From NCBI RefSeq assembly GCF_001598415.1, contig NZ_BCYX01000001.1, positions 62,001-126,000 of the forward strand: a stretch of 64,000 nucleotides of DNA, in the 5' to 3' direction. This document shows positions 26,337-35,217 of this stretch, one piece after another (the stretch's first letter is position 1; each line of letters begins with the position of its first letter). Source of the DNA: Sphingomonas mali NBRC 15500 (GTDB taxonomy: Bacteria; Pseudomonadota; Alphaproteobacteria; Sphingomonadales; Sphingomonadaceae). Both the position numbers and the translations under genes were made by a program. The notes beneath the pieces were generated by a model. The model saw only the letters and a program-made list of their open reading frames with translations. It was not told the origin of the DNA and did no database searches.

Positions 26337-29060
26337 TCAGTATTTCACACGTACGCCGACCATGAACTGGCGGTCGTCGATCGTGAACTGACCCGGCTGC
26401 GTCGCGACCTGATAATATTGCTGGATCTGCGTACGCTGGATGTTCTGCGCGTCGAACGTCAAGGTGAAGTGCTTGCCCACATCCACGTTCAGCGAGGCAT
26501 CGAGCCAGCCATACCCCTTGGTATAGACGGGGAACACGTACGAGACGGTCGATCCTCCCGGCGGGGTGTAACCGCCGGCCAGGATGCTCGACAGGAAGCT
26601 CGACCGATAATTGTAGGCGACGCGGGCCGAAACGCCGTATTTCTCGTAGATCGCGGCAACGTTGAAGCTGTTCTTCGACAGCTGCGTCAGCGGTGCGGTG
26701 AAGCCGACCAGCGAGCTGGGCGCCTTACTGTCGGCATAAGTGTAATTGGCCTGCAGGCCGAGGCCCGCCAGCGCGCCCGGCAGGAAATCGAAGAATTGCT
26801 GATAGCCTACTTCGACGCCCTTCACCGTGCCGGGATCGGAATTGACTGGCAGCGAGACCGTATAGCCGGTGACGCCGTCAATCGTTTGGCCAGGCGTGGC
26901 GCGCGTAAAGATGAAGCCCTTCACCCGTTTGTAGAAGCCCGCGACATAGAGCGAACTCGACTTGCCGAAATACCATTCGAGCGACACGTCGGCGTTGGTC
27001 GAGGTGATCGGGGACAGGTTCGGATTGCCGCTCGACGCCGCCAGCTGACCCGGCACCACCGTCACCGCAGGTGACAACTGGCTGAAGTCGGGCCGTGTCA
27101 GCGTTTCGGAGCCAGCCAGACGAAGCTGCAGATTGTGCGTCAGATGGAAGCGGATATTCGCGCTCGGCAACCACTTATTATACGCGTTGTCGACGATCAC
27201 CGGATCGACCGCCTGGGGGCTGTCCACCACATAGGTAACAACCTTCGTAACCGGATCGGTGACGGCATGCCTGCGCAGCTGGAAACCGTTGATGCTGTCC
27301 TCCGTGCGGACCCAGCGCACGCCGATATTGCCATCAACAACATCGTTGAAGTTGAACTTCGCCATGACGTAACCGGCATAGCTCTTCTCGTCCGCGGCGA
27401 AGCCGGCGAGCTGATTGCTGATCGAGTTCGGGTCCGGCGCGGTCAGGCCAAGCGCACTCACCACCCCGCTGAAATTGTTCTTCAGATTGGCGGGCAGCGC
27501 GTACGGATAGGTGCGCTGGAAATCCAAGCTAGAACCAGGGCCCGAATAGAAATCGCCGAACTGATTGGCAGTGAAGAGCGAAGGGTACAGGGTCGGATTA
27601 GGCGCCTTTGTTTGCCCGACAAAGCGGACCGGGTTTTGCTGCGCCACGGCTCGGTCGGAATAGCGAAAGCCGACATCGATCGCCGACAGGAATCCGCCGT
27701 CGAATTTATACTCGCCGTCCAGACGACCGGCCCATTCGTGCCCGACATAATGGTTCTCGTTACGCGTCAGACCACCAACCGTGTAATTCGAGAGATTCGC
27801 CAGATCGAAACCGGGCGTTGATGAAGACGGCGGATTGGTGGCGGCATATTGCGTGAACACCGGCGCATGCGTCACCAGGTCGAGCTCGGTGTACCATAGA
27901 TCGCTCTTCGATTTGGTATAGGTACCGTCACCGGTGAGCGTGAAGTTCCCGCTGGTCCACTTACCCTTCAACGAGACCTGCTTGTTGACGTCGAGCAGGT
28001 CGCGCTCGGTGCCCCCCGCGGTGATGACCTGGTTGCTGTAGCTGGCTTGGCTAACGTCGTTGGTGCCGCTGAAATAGCTGGCACTGCCCGGGATGAAAGC
28101 CGAACCCGCCGTGGGGATGTTCACGGAATATTGCTGCTGATTGGTGCGGAAGCGTTGATACTGCCCCTCCAGCGAGAATTCGAGATTGGACGCCGGACGC
28201 CATTGCAGCGCGGCGTTGGCACCGATGCGTTGACGGTTGCCGTTGATCAGCACCTGATAATTGCCGTTCGGTGCGAACACCGTGCGGGTGGGATCGATCT
28301 GACTGGCTAGCCCAGGCACGCGCGGCGTGGGCGCCCCCGTCGAGTCGAGGTCCTGGCGGTAGGACCGCTCTTGATACGAAATCGCGGCGAGGACGCCGAT
28401 CTCGCCGATCCCGGTCTGCCAGCGATCGGACAACAATAGCGAAGCCATCGGCTCCGACTTCTTGATGCGGTCGGCGTAGTTGTTGCGCACCGTCGCACTG
28501 AGCGTCGCGCCGCTAAAATCGAACGGCAAGTGCGTGCGCACGTCCACGGTTCCACCCAGGCCACCTTCGATGAGGTCTGCTGTCGGCGACTTGTAGACGT
28601 CGATGCGGCCGATCAGTTCGGCCGGAAGATCCTGAAAATTGAACGTGCGGCCGCCGCCGGCAGTGAAGGTCTCACGGCCGTTCAGCGTGGTCTCGACTTG
28701 CGGGAGGCCGCGAATGGCGATCGAGCCGCCTTCGCCAACGTCACGCGAAACCTGCACGCCGGTAATACGCTGCAACGCCTCGGTCGCATTGTTGTCGGGG
28801 AGCTTGCCGATATCCTCAGCCACGATCGAGTCGACGATCGACGAGGCGTTCCGTTTGACGTTCTGCGCCGACTGAAGACTGGCCCGGACGCCGGTGACGA
28901 CGATGTCGACGGGCGGTGCTGCATCGGCAGTCTGCGGAGCTGCGTCGGTAGCCTGCGGCGCAGGCGTGCCCGCGTCCTGCGCATGAGCGGCGCCGGCGGT
29001 GAGGCCGATGATCATCGCGCCGAGCGCGACACCGCAACGAATCTGACCGGAATAGTTCAT
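26337..29060 (-). CDS. TonB-dependent outer-membrane receptor (carbohydrate type)
   Basis: A 907-residue beta-barrel receptor expected to bring oligosaccharides across the outer membrane using TonB energy. It has a signal peptide (1-27, ending AHA), a Pro/Ala/Gln-rich spacer, and a TonB box DIVVTGVR (52-59). The plug domain follows: ASSIVDSIVAEDIGKLPDNNATEALQRITGV, SIAIRGLPQVETTLNGRE and DLIEGGLGGTVDVRT, all typical of the Xanthomonas/Caulobacter-type receptors. The barrel ends in the expected aromatic C-terminus (MVGVRVKY). It diverges from the FAH/GntR operon. Ligand unknown; the neighbours argue for a plant oligosaccharide. Confidence 0.95.
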   Translation of the reverse strand: MNYSGQIRCGVALGAMIIGLTAGAAHAQDAGTPAPQATDAAPQTADAAPPVDIVVTGVRASLQSAQNVKRNASSIVDSIVAEDIGKLPDNNATEALQRITGVQVSRDVGEGGSIAIRGLPQVETTLNGRETFTAGGGRTFNFQDLPAELIGRIDVYKSPTADLIEGGLGGTVDVRTHLPFDFSGATLSATVRNNYADRIKKSEPMASLLLSDRWQTGIGEIGVLAAISYQERSYRQDLDSTGAPTPRVPGLASQIDPTRTVFAPNGNYQVLINGNRQRIGANAALQWRPASNLEFSLEGQYQRFRTNQQQYSVNIPTAGSAFIPGSASYFSGTNDVSQASYSNQVITAGGTERDLLDVNKQVSLKGKWTSGNFTLTGDGTYTKSKSDLWYTELDLVTHAPVFTQYAATNPPSSSTPGFDLANLSNYTVGGLTRNENHYVGHEWAGRLDGEYKFDGGFLSAIDVGFRYSDRAVAQQNPVRFVGQTKAPNPTLYPSLFTANQFGDFYSGPGSSLDFQRTYPYALPANLKNNFSGVVSALGLTAPDPNSISNQLAGFAADEKSYAGYVMAKFNFNDVVDGNIGVRWVRTEDSINGFQLRRHAVTDPVTKVVTYVVDSPQAVDPVIVDNAYNKWLPSANIRFHLTHNLQLRLAGSETLTRPDFSQLSPAVTVVPGQLAASSGNPNLSPITSTNADVSLEWYFGKSSSLYVAGFYKRVKGFIFTRATPGQTIDGVTGYTVSLPVNSDPGTVKGVEVGYQQFFDFLPGALAGLGLQANYTYADSKAPSSLVGFTAPLTQLSKNSFNVAAIYEKYGVSARVAYNYRSSFLSSILAGGYTPPGGSTVSYVFPVYTKGYGWLDASLNVDVGKHFTLTFDAQNIQRTQIQQYYQVATQPGQFTIDDRQFMVGVRVKY

Positions 29061-29130
29061 TCCTCTCCTCCCAAGCGCGATTTCGGCTTATTTGCCGCGT
29101 TCGATTTATACTACTAATATGCGTAATATT

Positions 29131-29136
29131 GTATGA
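29131..29136. promoter_or_regulatory. GTATGA element upstream of the TonB-dependent receptor
   Basis: The hexamer lies within AATATTGTATGATTATATGC (29126-29145), 70 bases upstream of the receptor start. It is the clearest AT-rich example of the shared core. It could regulate the receptor and the divergent FAH gene. Inferred. Confidence 0.4.
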
Positions 29137-29163
29137 TTATATGCTTGTCAATCACCTGCGGAG

Positions 29164-29256
29164 GGCGGTTACCGCCTAGTCAACTCCGATCTAGGAATCT
29201 GATATCTATAGGTATTTATCGGAGTACCGGATGGGCTTGATGCCGCCGGTCAAGCC
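29164..29256. promoter_or_regulatory. Cluster of three inverted repeats ahead of the FAH gene
   Basis: Three separate palindromes lie in 93 bases: GGCGGT/ACCGCC (29164-29176), ACTCCGAT/ATCGGAGT (29183-29190 and 29218-29225), and GGCTTGA/TCAAGCC (29234-29256). The last two lie close to the FAH start and may be operators or mRNA leader hairpins. Confidence 0.35.
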
Positions 29257-29290
29257 GGCTAATTATGTCTGAGTTATTGGAGACTCAAAA

Positions 29291-30262
29291 ATGATCCGGT
29301 CCCTCCTCCAGTTCGACGACGGCCAGCGCGGAGTCGCGGCGATGAGCAGCGATGGCGTGCGGCGTGTGACTGGCGCGGCAACGACGCTCGCACTCGCCGG
29401 GGAAGCGCTGGCGGCAGGCGTTTCACTCGCCGATCTGGCGGCCGCCCGTTTAGGCGATGCGATCGATCTGGACAGCGTGACCTTGCTCTGCCCGATCGAC
29501 CATTCCGACCCTGCGCACTTGCTGGTCAGTGGCACTGGTCTCACCCATCTCGGCTCGGCCGAGGGGCGCGATCAGATGCACCGCGCCGCGATCGAGAATC
29601 CGGCACCGACCGATTCGATGAAGATGTTCCTGATGGGGGTGGAAGGCGGCAAGCCCGAGACCGGCTCGATCGGCGTCCAGCCCGAATGGTTCTACAAGGG
29701 CGACGGTGCAATCCTGGCCGCGCCCGACGCGCCGCTCGCCATGCCCGATTTCGCACTGGACGGCGGCGAGGAGCCCGAGATCGCCGGCATCTATCTGATC
29801 GCGCCCGACGGCACGCCCGTCAGGATCGGCTTCGCGCTGGGCAACGAATTCTCCGACCATGTCACCGAGCGCGGCAATTATCTGTGGCTCGCGCATTCGA
29901 AGCTGCGCGCCGCGGCACTCGGTCCCGAATTGCTACTAGGCGAGCTGCCCGAAGATATTCGCGGCACCAGCCGCATCCTCCGCGACGGCGTGGTGTTGTG
30001 GGAAAAGCCGTTCGTCTCGGGCGAGGCGAACATGTCGCACAGCATCGCCAATCTCGAGCACCATCATTTCAAATATGCCGGCTTCCGTCGTCCCGGCGAC
30101 CTGCACGTCCACTTCTTCGGCACCGCGACGCTGTCGTTCAGCGACGGCGTAATCGCCCAACCGGACGACGTGTTCGAAGTGTCGGCGGCGCCGTTCACCC
30201 TACCGGTGCGCAACCGATTGGCCAGGGCGCCCGCGGATCCTGTCGCGGTGCGCATATTGTGA
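29291..30262 (+). CDS. FAH-superfamily enzyme of the GguC/AraD1 type
   Basis: A 323-residue fumarylacetoacetate-hydrolase-fold enzyme. Diagnostic blocks are SGTGLTHLGSAEGRDQMH (80-97), TDSMKMFLMGVEGGKPE, QPEWFYKGDG (130-139), the metal-site region DGGEEPEIAGIYLI (157-170) and GNEFSDHVTE (184-193). These match GguC/AraD1 proteins, which accompany oxidative L-arabinose and related pathways and are proposed to dehydrate 2-keto-3-deoxy-sugar acids. A hydrolase role on diketo acids, as in other FAH members, is the alternative. The next gene, a GntR regulator, follows closely, so both are probably cotranscribed. Confidence 0.9.
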   Translation: MIRSLLQFDDGQRGVAAMSSDGVRRVTGAATTLALAGEALAAGVSLADLAAARLGDAIDLDSVTLLCPIDHSDPAHLLVSGTGLTHLGSAEGRDQMHRAAIENPAPTDSMKMFLMGVEGGKPETGSIGVQPEWFYKGDGAILAAPDAPLAMPDFALDGGEEPEIAGIYLIAPDGTPVRIGFALGNEFSDHVTERGNYLWLAHSKLRAAALGPELLLGELPEDIRGTSRILRDGVVLWEKPFVSGEANMSHSIANLEHHHFKYAGFRRPGDLHVHFFGTATLSFSDGVIAQPDDVFEVSAAPFTLPVRNRLARAPADPVAVRIL

Positions 30263-30304
30263 GCATTGTCACCCGAAGCGCGACCGCATAGGCTGGCACG
30301 GTCG

Positions 30305-31018
30305 ATGGATGACGACCGTCCCCCTCCCGCGCCACGCATCCATGGTACGATCGCGCGCAAGCTCGGTATCGAGATCGTCGGCGGCATCCGCAAGCCCGGC
30401 GACATCTTGGACGGCGAGATCGAGGCGAGCGAGGAGCTCGGCATCTCGCGCACTGCCTATCGCGAGGCGATCCGTATCCTCGCCGCCAAGGGACTGGTCG
30501 AAAGCCGGCCCAAGGCGGGGACGCGAATCACGCCACGCAATCGCTGGAACCTGCTCGATCCCGATATCCTGGCCTGGACCTTCGAGGGCGAACCCGACGC
30601 CCAGTTCATCGTCGACCTGTTCGAGCTGCGCGAGGTGATCGAGCCCGCCGCCGCGGCATTCGCGGCGCAACGGCGCAGCGACCGCGATTTGGCTGAAATG
30701 ACCGAGGCGCTCGACGGGATGCAGGCGTTCGGCCTGGCCGACGAGCGCGGACGTGCCGCCGACCAGCGTTTCCACCGCGCCATCCTGGCCGCCGCGCGCA
30801 ACGAGCCGCTGACCGCGCTTGCCAGCACGGTCGGCGCGGCGGTGAGCTGGACCACCAAGTTCAAGCAGCGCCGCCGCAGCTTGCCGCGTGACCCGCTCCC
30901 CGACCACCGCCGCGTCCATGCCGCGATCGCGGCGAAGGATGCCGATGGCGCGCGGCGCGCGATGACCGACCTGTTGCGGCTGGCGCTGACAGACATGGAG
31001 TTGCCTGGGAGGGAGTGA
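30305..31018 (+). CDS. Second FadR-subfamily GntR transcriptional regulator
   Basis: A 237-residue regulator with an N-terminal winged helix (LGIEIVGGIRKPGDIL, ELGISRTAYREAIRIL, GLVESRPKAGTRIT; about 15-77) and a C-terminal FCD domain with DQRFHRAI and DHRRVHAAI supplying the metal-binding His residues. The frame also allows a TTG start at 30266, but ATG at 30305 gives the typical length. Only about 35 percent of positions seem shared with the regulator at 14823, so the two may sense different sugar acids. Position after the FAH gene suggests control of the receptor/FAH divergent promoter. Confidence 0.88.
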   Translation: MDDDRPPPAPRIHGTIARKLGIEIVGGIRKPGDILDGEIEASEELGISRTAYREAIRILAAKGLVESRPKAGTRITPRNRWNLLDPDILAWTFEGEPDAQFIVDLFELREVIEPAAAAFAAQRRSDRDLAEMTEALDGMQAFGLADERGRAADQRFHRAILAAARNEPLTALASTVGAAVSWTTKFKQRRRSLPRDPLPDHRRVHAAIAAKDADGARRAMTDLLRLALTDMELPGRE

Positions 31019-31024
31019 CAAAGC

Positions 31025-31047
31025 TCCCCTCCCTGCAAGGGAGGGGA
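31025..31047. terminator. Bidirectional hairpin between GntR regulator and dehydratase genes
   Basis: A 10-bp perfect stem (TCCCCTCCCT/AGGGAGGGGA, three-base loop) lies seven bases after the regulator stop and eleven bases before the convergent dehydratase stop. It lacks a long T tract, so termination in both directions is likely but not certain. Confidence 0.6.
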
Positions 31048-31057
31048 AATTGGAGTG

Positions 31058-32854
31058 TCAGTGATTGTCGCGCGGCAGGCCCTTGGTCTGGGCAATGCGC
31101 TGATAAGCCTCCGCCCCTTCCAGGATGGCGCCACTGCCGAGCTGGCCAACCACCGCGCGCTGGATCTCCTGCCACGGAGTCTGCGATGCGGGATAGCGAT
31201 AGCCTCCCGCCGCCTCCAATGCGCGCCGCCGCTCGGCAAGCTCGGCCTCGTCGATCAGCACATCGGCGGTTCCGCGCCTGAGGTCGATTCGCACGCGATC
31301 GCCGGTCCGGAGCAGAGCCAGCGCACCGCCCGCCGCGGCCTCTGGCGAGGCATTGAGGATCGAAGGGCTGCCGCTCGTGCCGCTTTGGCGGCCGTCGCCG
31401 ATGCACGGCAACGCATGGACTCCATCGAGGATCAGGTGCGCGGGCGGGCGCATATTCACCACCTCGGCCGCGCCGGGATAGCCGATCGGCCCGGCCCCGC
31501 GCATCACCAGCAAGGTCCCGGACGTGATGTTGGACGCGGGATCGTCGATCCGCGCATGATAATCCTCCGGCCCGTCGAACACCACGACCGGCCCCTCAAA
31601 TGCGTCGGGATCATTGGGGTCTGACAGATAGCGCTCGCGGAATTCGGGCGAGATCACGCTGGTCTTCATGATCGCGCTGTCGAACAGATTGCCCGACAGG
31701 ACGACGAAGCCGGCGTCCCGCATCAGCGGATCGTCGAAGCGGCGAATCACCTTCTCGTCTTCGATCGCGGCGTCGCGGCAATTGTCGCCGATGGTGCGAC
31801 CGTTGGCGGTCATCGCGTTCTCTGCGATCAACCCGTGCTGGATCAATTGTGCGACCACCGCGGGAACGCCGCCCGCGCGGTAATAGTCTTCCCCGAGATA
31901 CTCGCCGGCTGGCTGGAGATTGACCAGCAGCGGAATGGCATGGCCATGATCCTGCCAGGTCTTCAGCGGCACATCGACGCCGATATGGCGCGCGATCGCG
32001 GTCAGGTGGATCGGTGCGTTGGTCGATCCGCCGATCGCCGAATTGACCGCGATGGCGTTGAGGAAAGCCTCCTTGGTCAGGATGTCCGACGGCTTGAGAT
32101 CCTCCGCGACCATCTCGACGACGCGCTTGCCGGTGCGATAAGCGACTTCCTGGCGGTCGCGATACGGCGCCGGGATCGCCGCCGATCCGGGCAGTGCCAT
32201 GCCGAGCGCCTCGGCCAGCGAGTTCATCGTTGTCGCCGTGCCCATCGTGTTGCAATAGCCGGTCGAGGGAGCCGATGAGGCAACGAGGCGGATGAACTCG
32301 GCATCGTCGATCTCGCCTGCCGCGAGCAGCTGCCGCGCTTTCCAGACGATCGTGCCCGACCCGGTACGCTCGCCCTTGTGCCAGCCGTTGAGCATCGGCC
32401 CGACCGACAAGGCGATCGCCGGGATGTTCACCGTCGCCGCCGCCATCAGGCAGGCGGGCGTCGTCTTGTCGCAACCGATCGTCAGGACCACGCCGTCGAT
32501 CGGATAGCCGTAGAGCGTCTCGACCAGACTGAGATAGGACAGGTTGCGGTCGAGCCCGGCGGTCGGACGCTTGCCCGTTTCCTGGATCGGGTGGACCGGG
32601 AATTCGAGCGCGATGCCGCCCGCCTCACGAATCCCTTCGCGCACGCGCTCGGCGAGTACCAGATGATGGCGGTTGCACGGACTGAGGTCGGATCCGGTCT
32701 GCGCGATGCCGATGATCGGCTTGCCCGATTGCAACTCCTCGAGACTGAGGCCGAAATTGAGGTACCGCTCGAGATACAGCGCGGTCATGTCGACATTGTC
32801 GGGATTGTCGAACCAGGCGCGGCTGCGGAGCTTGGGCATGTTGTCGATGGGCAT
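31058..32854 (-). CDS. IlvD/Edd-family sugar-acid dehydratase (L-arabonate/D-xylonate dehydratase type)
   Basis: A 598-residue Fe-S dehydratase converting an aldonate to its 2-keto-3-deoxy acid. Three candidate cluster cysteines are visible: Cys60 (DLSPCNRHH), Cys128 ([12 protein letters not shown], with the conserved Lys130) and Cys201 ([10 protein letters not shown]). [18 protein letters not shown] and [22 protein letters not shown] are signature blocks of the sugar-acid branch rather than dihydroxyacid dehydratase. It diverges from the FucP-type permease gene. Pentonate, 6-deoxyhexonate and galactonate are all possible substrates; the paired dehydrogenase at 35218 favours L-arabonate or D-galactonate. 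Confidence 0.93.
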   Translation of the reverse strand: MPIDNMPKLRSRAWFDNPDNVDMTALYLERYLNFGLSLEELQSGKPIIGIAQTGSDLSPCNRHHLVLAERVREGIREAGGIALEFPVHPIQETGKRPTAGLDRNLSYLSLVETLYGYPIDGVVLTIGCDKTTPACLMAAATVNIPAIALSVGPMLNGWHKGERTGSGTIVWKARQLLAAGEIDDAEFIRLVASSAPSTGYCNTMGTATTMNSLAEALGMALPGSAAIPAPYRDRQEVAYRTGKRVVEMVAEDLKPSDILTKEAFLNAIAVNSAIGGSTNAPIHLTAIARHIGVDVPLKTWQDHGHAIPLLVNLQPAGEYLGEDYYRAGGVPAVVAQLIQHGLIAENAMTANGRTIGDNCRDAAIEDEKVIRRFDDPLMRDAGFVVLSGNLFDSAIMKTSVISPEFRERYLSDPNDPDAFEGPVVVFDGPEDYHARIDDPASNITSGTLLVMRGAGPIGYPGAAEVVNMRPPAHLILDGVHALPCIGDGRQSGTSGSPSILNASPEAAAGGALALLRTGDRVRIDLRRGTADVLIDEAELAERRRALEAAGGYRYPASQTPWQEIQRAVVGQLGSGAILEGAEAYQRIAQTKGLPRDNH

Positions 32855-33032
32855 TCAGGGCTCCAGGGGGAATTGGGCGAGGCACGAGGCGGCCGCGAAT
32901 TTCGTGAATCTCAATACATTATGCATGCCGCCCCTCCTTTCGATACCGAGCGGATTGACCGCGGCATGAGCGATATATAATCAGACAATTAGCCAAGGCA
33001 CAAGCTTTGCGGTCGTACGAAGGAAGAGGAAG

Positions 33033-34319
33033 ATGGCAGGTCCCGCGGCAACTACCCCGCGTCAGCAGGTCGAAATGCAGGCCGGCGGCAGATACGGGCC
33101 GGCGCTCGCCTTGCTCGCCAGCCTCTTCTTCATGTGGGGGTTCATCACGGTCATCAACAACACGTTGCTGCCGCACCTCAAGAGCGTCTTCGAACTCAAT
33201 TACCTGCAAACCACCCTGATCGAATCGACCTGGTTCGTCGGCTATCTCGTCGCCTCGATTCCCGCGGCCAAGCTGATCGAACGGATCGGCTATCAAAAGG
33301 CGCTGACGGTTGGGCTCGCGGTGATGACATTGGGGTCGCTGGGGATGATCCTGGCGGCCAGCCTGCCTTCCTATGGTGTCACGCTCGCTTCCCTGTTCAT
33401 TGTGTCGTGCGGAATCGCGTTGCTCCAGGTCGCCGCCAATCCTTACGTCGCGGTGATCGGCTCGCCCCAGACCGCGGAGTCGCGGCTCACCCTGGTCCAG
33501 GCGTTCAACACCACCGGCGACGTGCTGGCGATCGTGTTCGGCCGTTATCTGATCCTCGCCCGCACCACCGCCGGCACTTCGGCGGAGGGTGTCCAGCTGA
33601 GCCACGCGCAGCGCATGGCCGACGCGCAGGCGACCGAATTGCCGTATCTGATCGTGGCGATCGTGCTCGCGGTGCTGACCGTCGTCATCGCGCGTGCCAA
33701 GCTACCCGCGCTTGGCTCCGCGACGCAGCGCGCCAATGCCGAGGAGCGCAAGCATTTGTCGCTGTGGAAGCACCGCAACCTGATCCTCGGCTGCGGCGCG
33801 ATCTTCCTCTACGTGCTGGCAGAGATCGGCGTCGGCAACCTGTTCATCAACTTCGCATCGCAGCCCCATATCGCCAACATCACCCACGAGCAGGCGGCGT
33901 TCTACCTGACCTTCGTGTGGGGCGGGATGATGGTCGGGCGCTTCGCCGGTGCGTGGATCATGCGCTATTTCGCGCCGGAGAAGGTGCTCGCCGTGTTCGC
34001 GGTCGGAGCGCTGGTGTCGGCGCTCGTCGCGACCTTCGTGCCTGGCCCCACGGCAATGTACGCGCTGATCGCCGTTGGCCTGTTCCACTCGATCATGTTC
34101 CCGACGATCTTCGCGCTTGCGATCCGCGGCCTCGGGCCGCTGACCGAAGAGGGATCGGGATTGCTGATCATGTCGATCGCCGGCGGTGCGTTGGTATTCA
34201 TCCAGGGCAGCGTTGCCGATAATTTCGGCATCCAGCTCGCCTTCATCGTCACGGCGTTGTGCGAGATGTACGTCCTGTATTACGCGCTGTGGGGCAGCAA
34301 GGTGACCAACCCGGCCTGA
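33033..34319 (+). CDS. FucP-type sugar:H+ symporter (MFS)
   Basis: A 428-residue major-facilitator permease with about twelve membrane segments. LLASLFFMWGFITVINNTLLPHLK and LIESTWFVGYLVASIPAAKLIERIGYQK are the first two helices in the FucP/GluP branch, and LQVAANPYVAVIGSP is the branch hallmark. FVWGGMMVGRFAGAWIM matches the seventh to eighth helix region. GAGGAAG supports the ATG. E. coli FucP carries L-fucose and also D-arabinose and L-galactose; the fucosidase in this locus makes L-fucose a fair guess, but relatives also carry glucose, galactose or N-acetylglucosamine. Confidence 0.93.
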   Translation: MAGPAATTPRQQVEMQAGGRYGPALALLASLFFMWGFITVINNTLLPHLKSVFELNYLQTTLIESTWFVGYLVASIPAAKLIERIGYQKALTVGLAVMTLGSLGMILAASLPSYGVTLASLFIVSCGIALLQVAANPYVAVIGSPQTAESRLTLVQAFNTTGDVLAIVFGRYLILARTTAGTSAEGVQLSHAQRMADAQATELPYLIVAIVLAVLTVVIARAKLPALGSATQRANAEERKHLSLWKHRNLILGCGAIFLYVLAEIGVGNLFINFASQPHIANITHEQAAFYLTFVWGGMMVGRFAGAWIMRYFAPEKVLAVFAVGALVSALVATFVPGPTAMYALIAVGLFHSIMFPTIFALAIRGLGPLTEEGSGLLIMSIAGGALVFIQGSVADNFGIQLAFIVTALCEMYVLYYALWGSKVTNPA

Positions 34320-34332
34320 CGGCCGGGCAGCC

Positions 34333-35178
34333 TCAGCAGCCCGCCCCCTCCGCACGCGCGGCCCAGCGGATCGCGCCGCTGATCATCTTCTGGTGGAGCG
34401 GCTCCGAATAGGTCTCCGCTTTGTGGCCGAGTGCAGAGAAGAACACCCGTCCGCGACCGACGCAGCGCGTCCAGATGATCGGATGGAGCTTGCCCATCCG
34501 CACGCGCTCGGGAAACGGATCGTAGCTGCTCTCGTCGAGCGTCGCGAGGATGTGCGTATCGTTGCCGGTCGGGACCCGATCGAACGAATACCATTCCTCG
34601 GTCCGCACCCATTTCGTCGGCAGGCCGCGCGTCGCCGGATTGCTGCGATCGATCACGTCGATCGTTCCCTGCTGGAATTGCTTGGGATGCCCGGTATGAC
34701 CGATGAACTGCGCGCCGATCAACGTGGTCGGATACCAGTTCCAGTCATATTGCGGGTCGCCGCCGGCACCGTGGAGCAGCACCACACCACCGCCCTTTTC
34801 GATCCACGCCTTGAACGCCGCCCGCTGATTGTCGTCGAAGATCGTCCCGCTGGTGCTGCTGAGCACGACCACAGAGAAACGCGCGAGGTCGCGCGGGTTC
34901 ATCACCGCAGCATTCTCGGTCTCGAACACGTCGCGATGCTGTTTGCGGACAAGCTCGACGAGCACCGTCTTCGCGGCGGCGATCTGATCGGGATCGCGAA
35001 AGCCGTTGGTCTTGGAGAGCACCAGCACCGCGCCTTTGCGCATTGCTGGGATCGCCGGTGGCACCGTGTCCATGACCGGCGTCGGCCAGTTGCGCGGATC
35101 GCGCACCCACGTCGCGACGGGCGCCGGAGTCGTAGCCTGGAGCGCGATCACGAACACCAGCGCAGCACGTAACATCAT
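34333..35178 (-). CDS. ThuA-like domain protein, exported
   Basis: A 281-residue protein with a short signal sequence (1-16) and one ThuA-like (class I glutamine-amidotransferase-like) domain: GAVLVLSKTNGFRD, FSVVVLSSTSGTIFDDNQRAAF, GGGVVLLHGAGG, EEWYSFDRVP and PIIWTRCVGRGRVFFSALGH. ThuA-like proteins are common in glycan-utilisation loci, but their biochemical role is unsettled. The catalytic Cys of true amidotransferases is not seen. It follows the aldose dehydrogenase gene after 39 bases on the same strand, so the two are probably cotranscribed. A GGAGGG ribosome-binding site supports the start. Confidence 0.85.
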   Translation of the reverse strand: MMLRAALVFVIALQATTPAPVATWVRDPRNWPTPVMDTVPPAIPAMRKGAVLVLSKTNGFRDPDQIAAAKTVLVELVRKQHRDVFETENAAVMNPRDLARFSVVVLSSTSGTIFDDNQRAAFKAWIEKGGGVVLLHGAGGDPQYDWNWYPTTLIGAQFIGHTGHPKQFQQGTIDVIDRSNPATRGLPTKWVRTEEWYSFDRVPTGNDTHILATLDESSYDPFPERVRMGKLHPIIWTRCVGRGRVFFSALGHKAETYSEPLHQKMISGAIRWAARAEGAGC

Positions 35179-35217
35179 GGCCTCATCCCTCCGTTTTTTC
35201 CGGTTGTCCGCGAGCGA

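Noticed and set aside
31058..32854. Dihydroxyacid dehydratase IlvD of branched-chain amino acid synthesis
   Set aside because: Opening (WFDNPDN, ALYLERY) and C-terminal blocks are those of the sugar-acid dehydratase branch, and the gene sits in a sugar locus.
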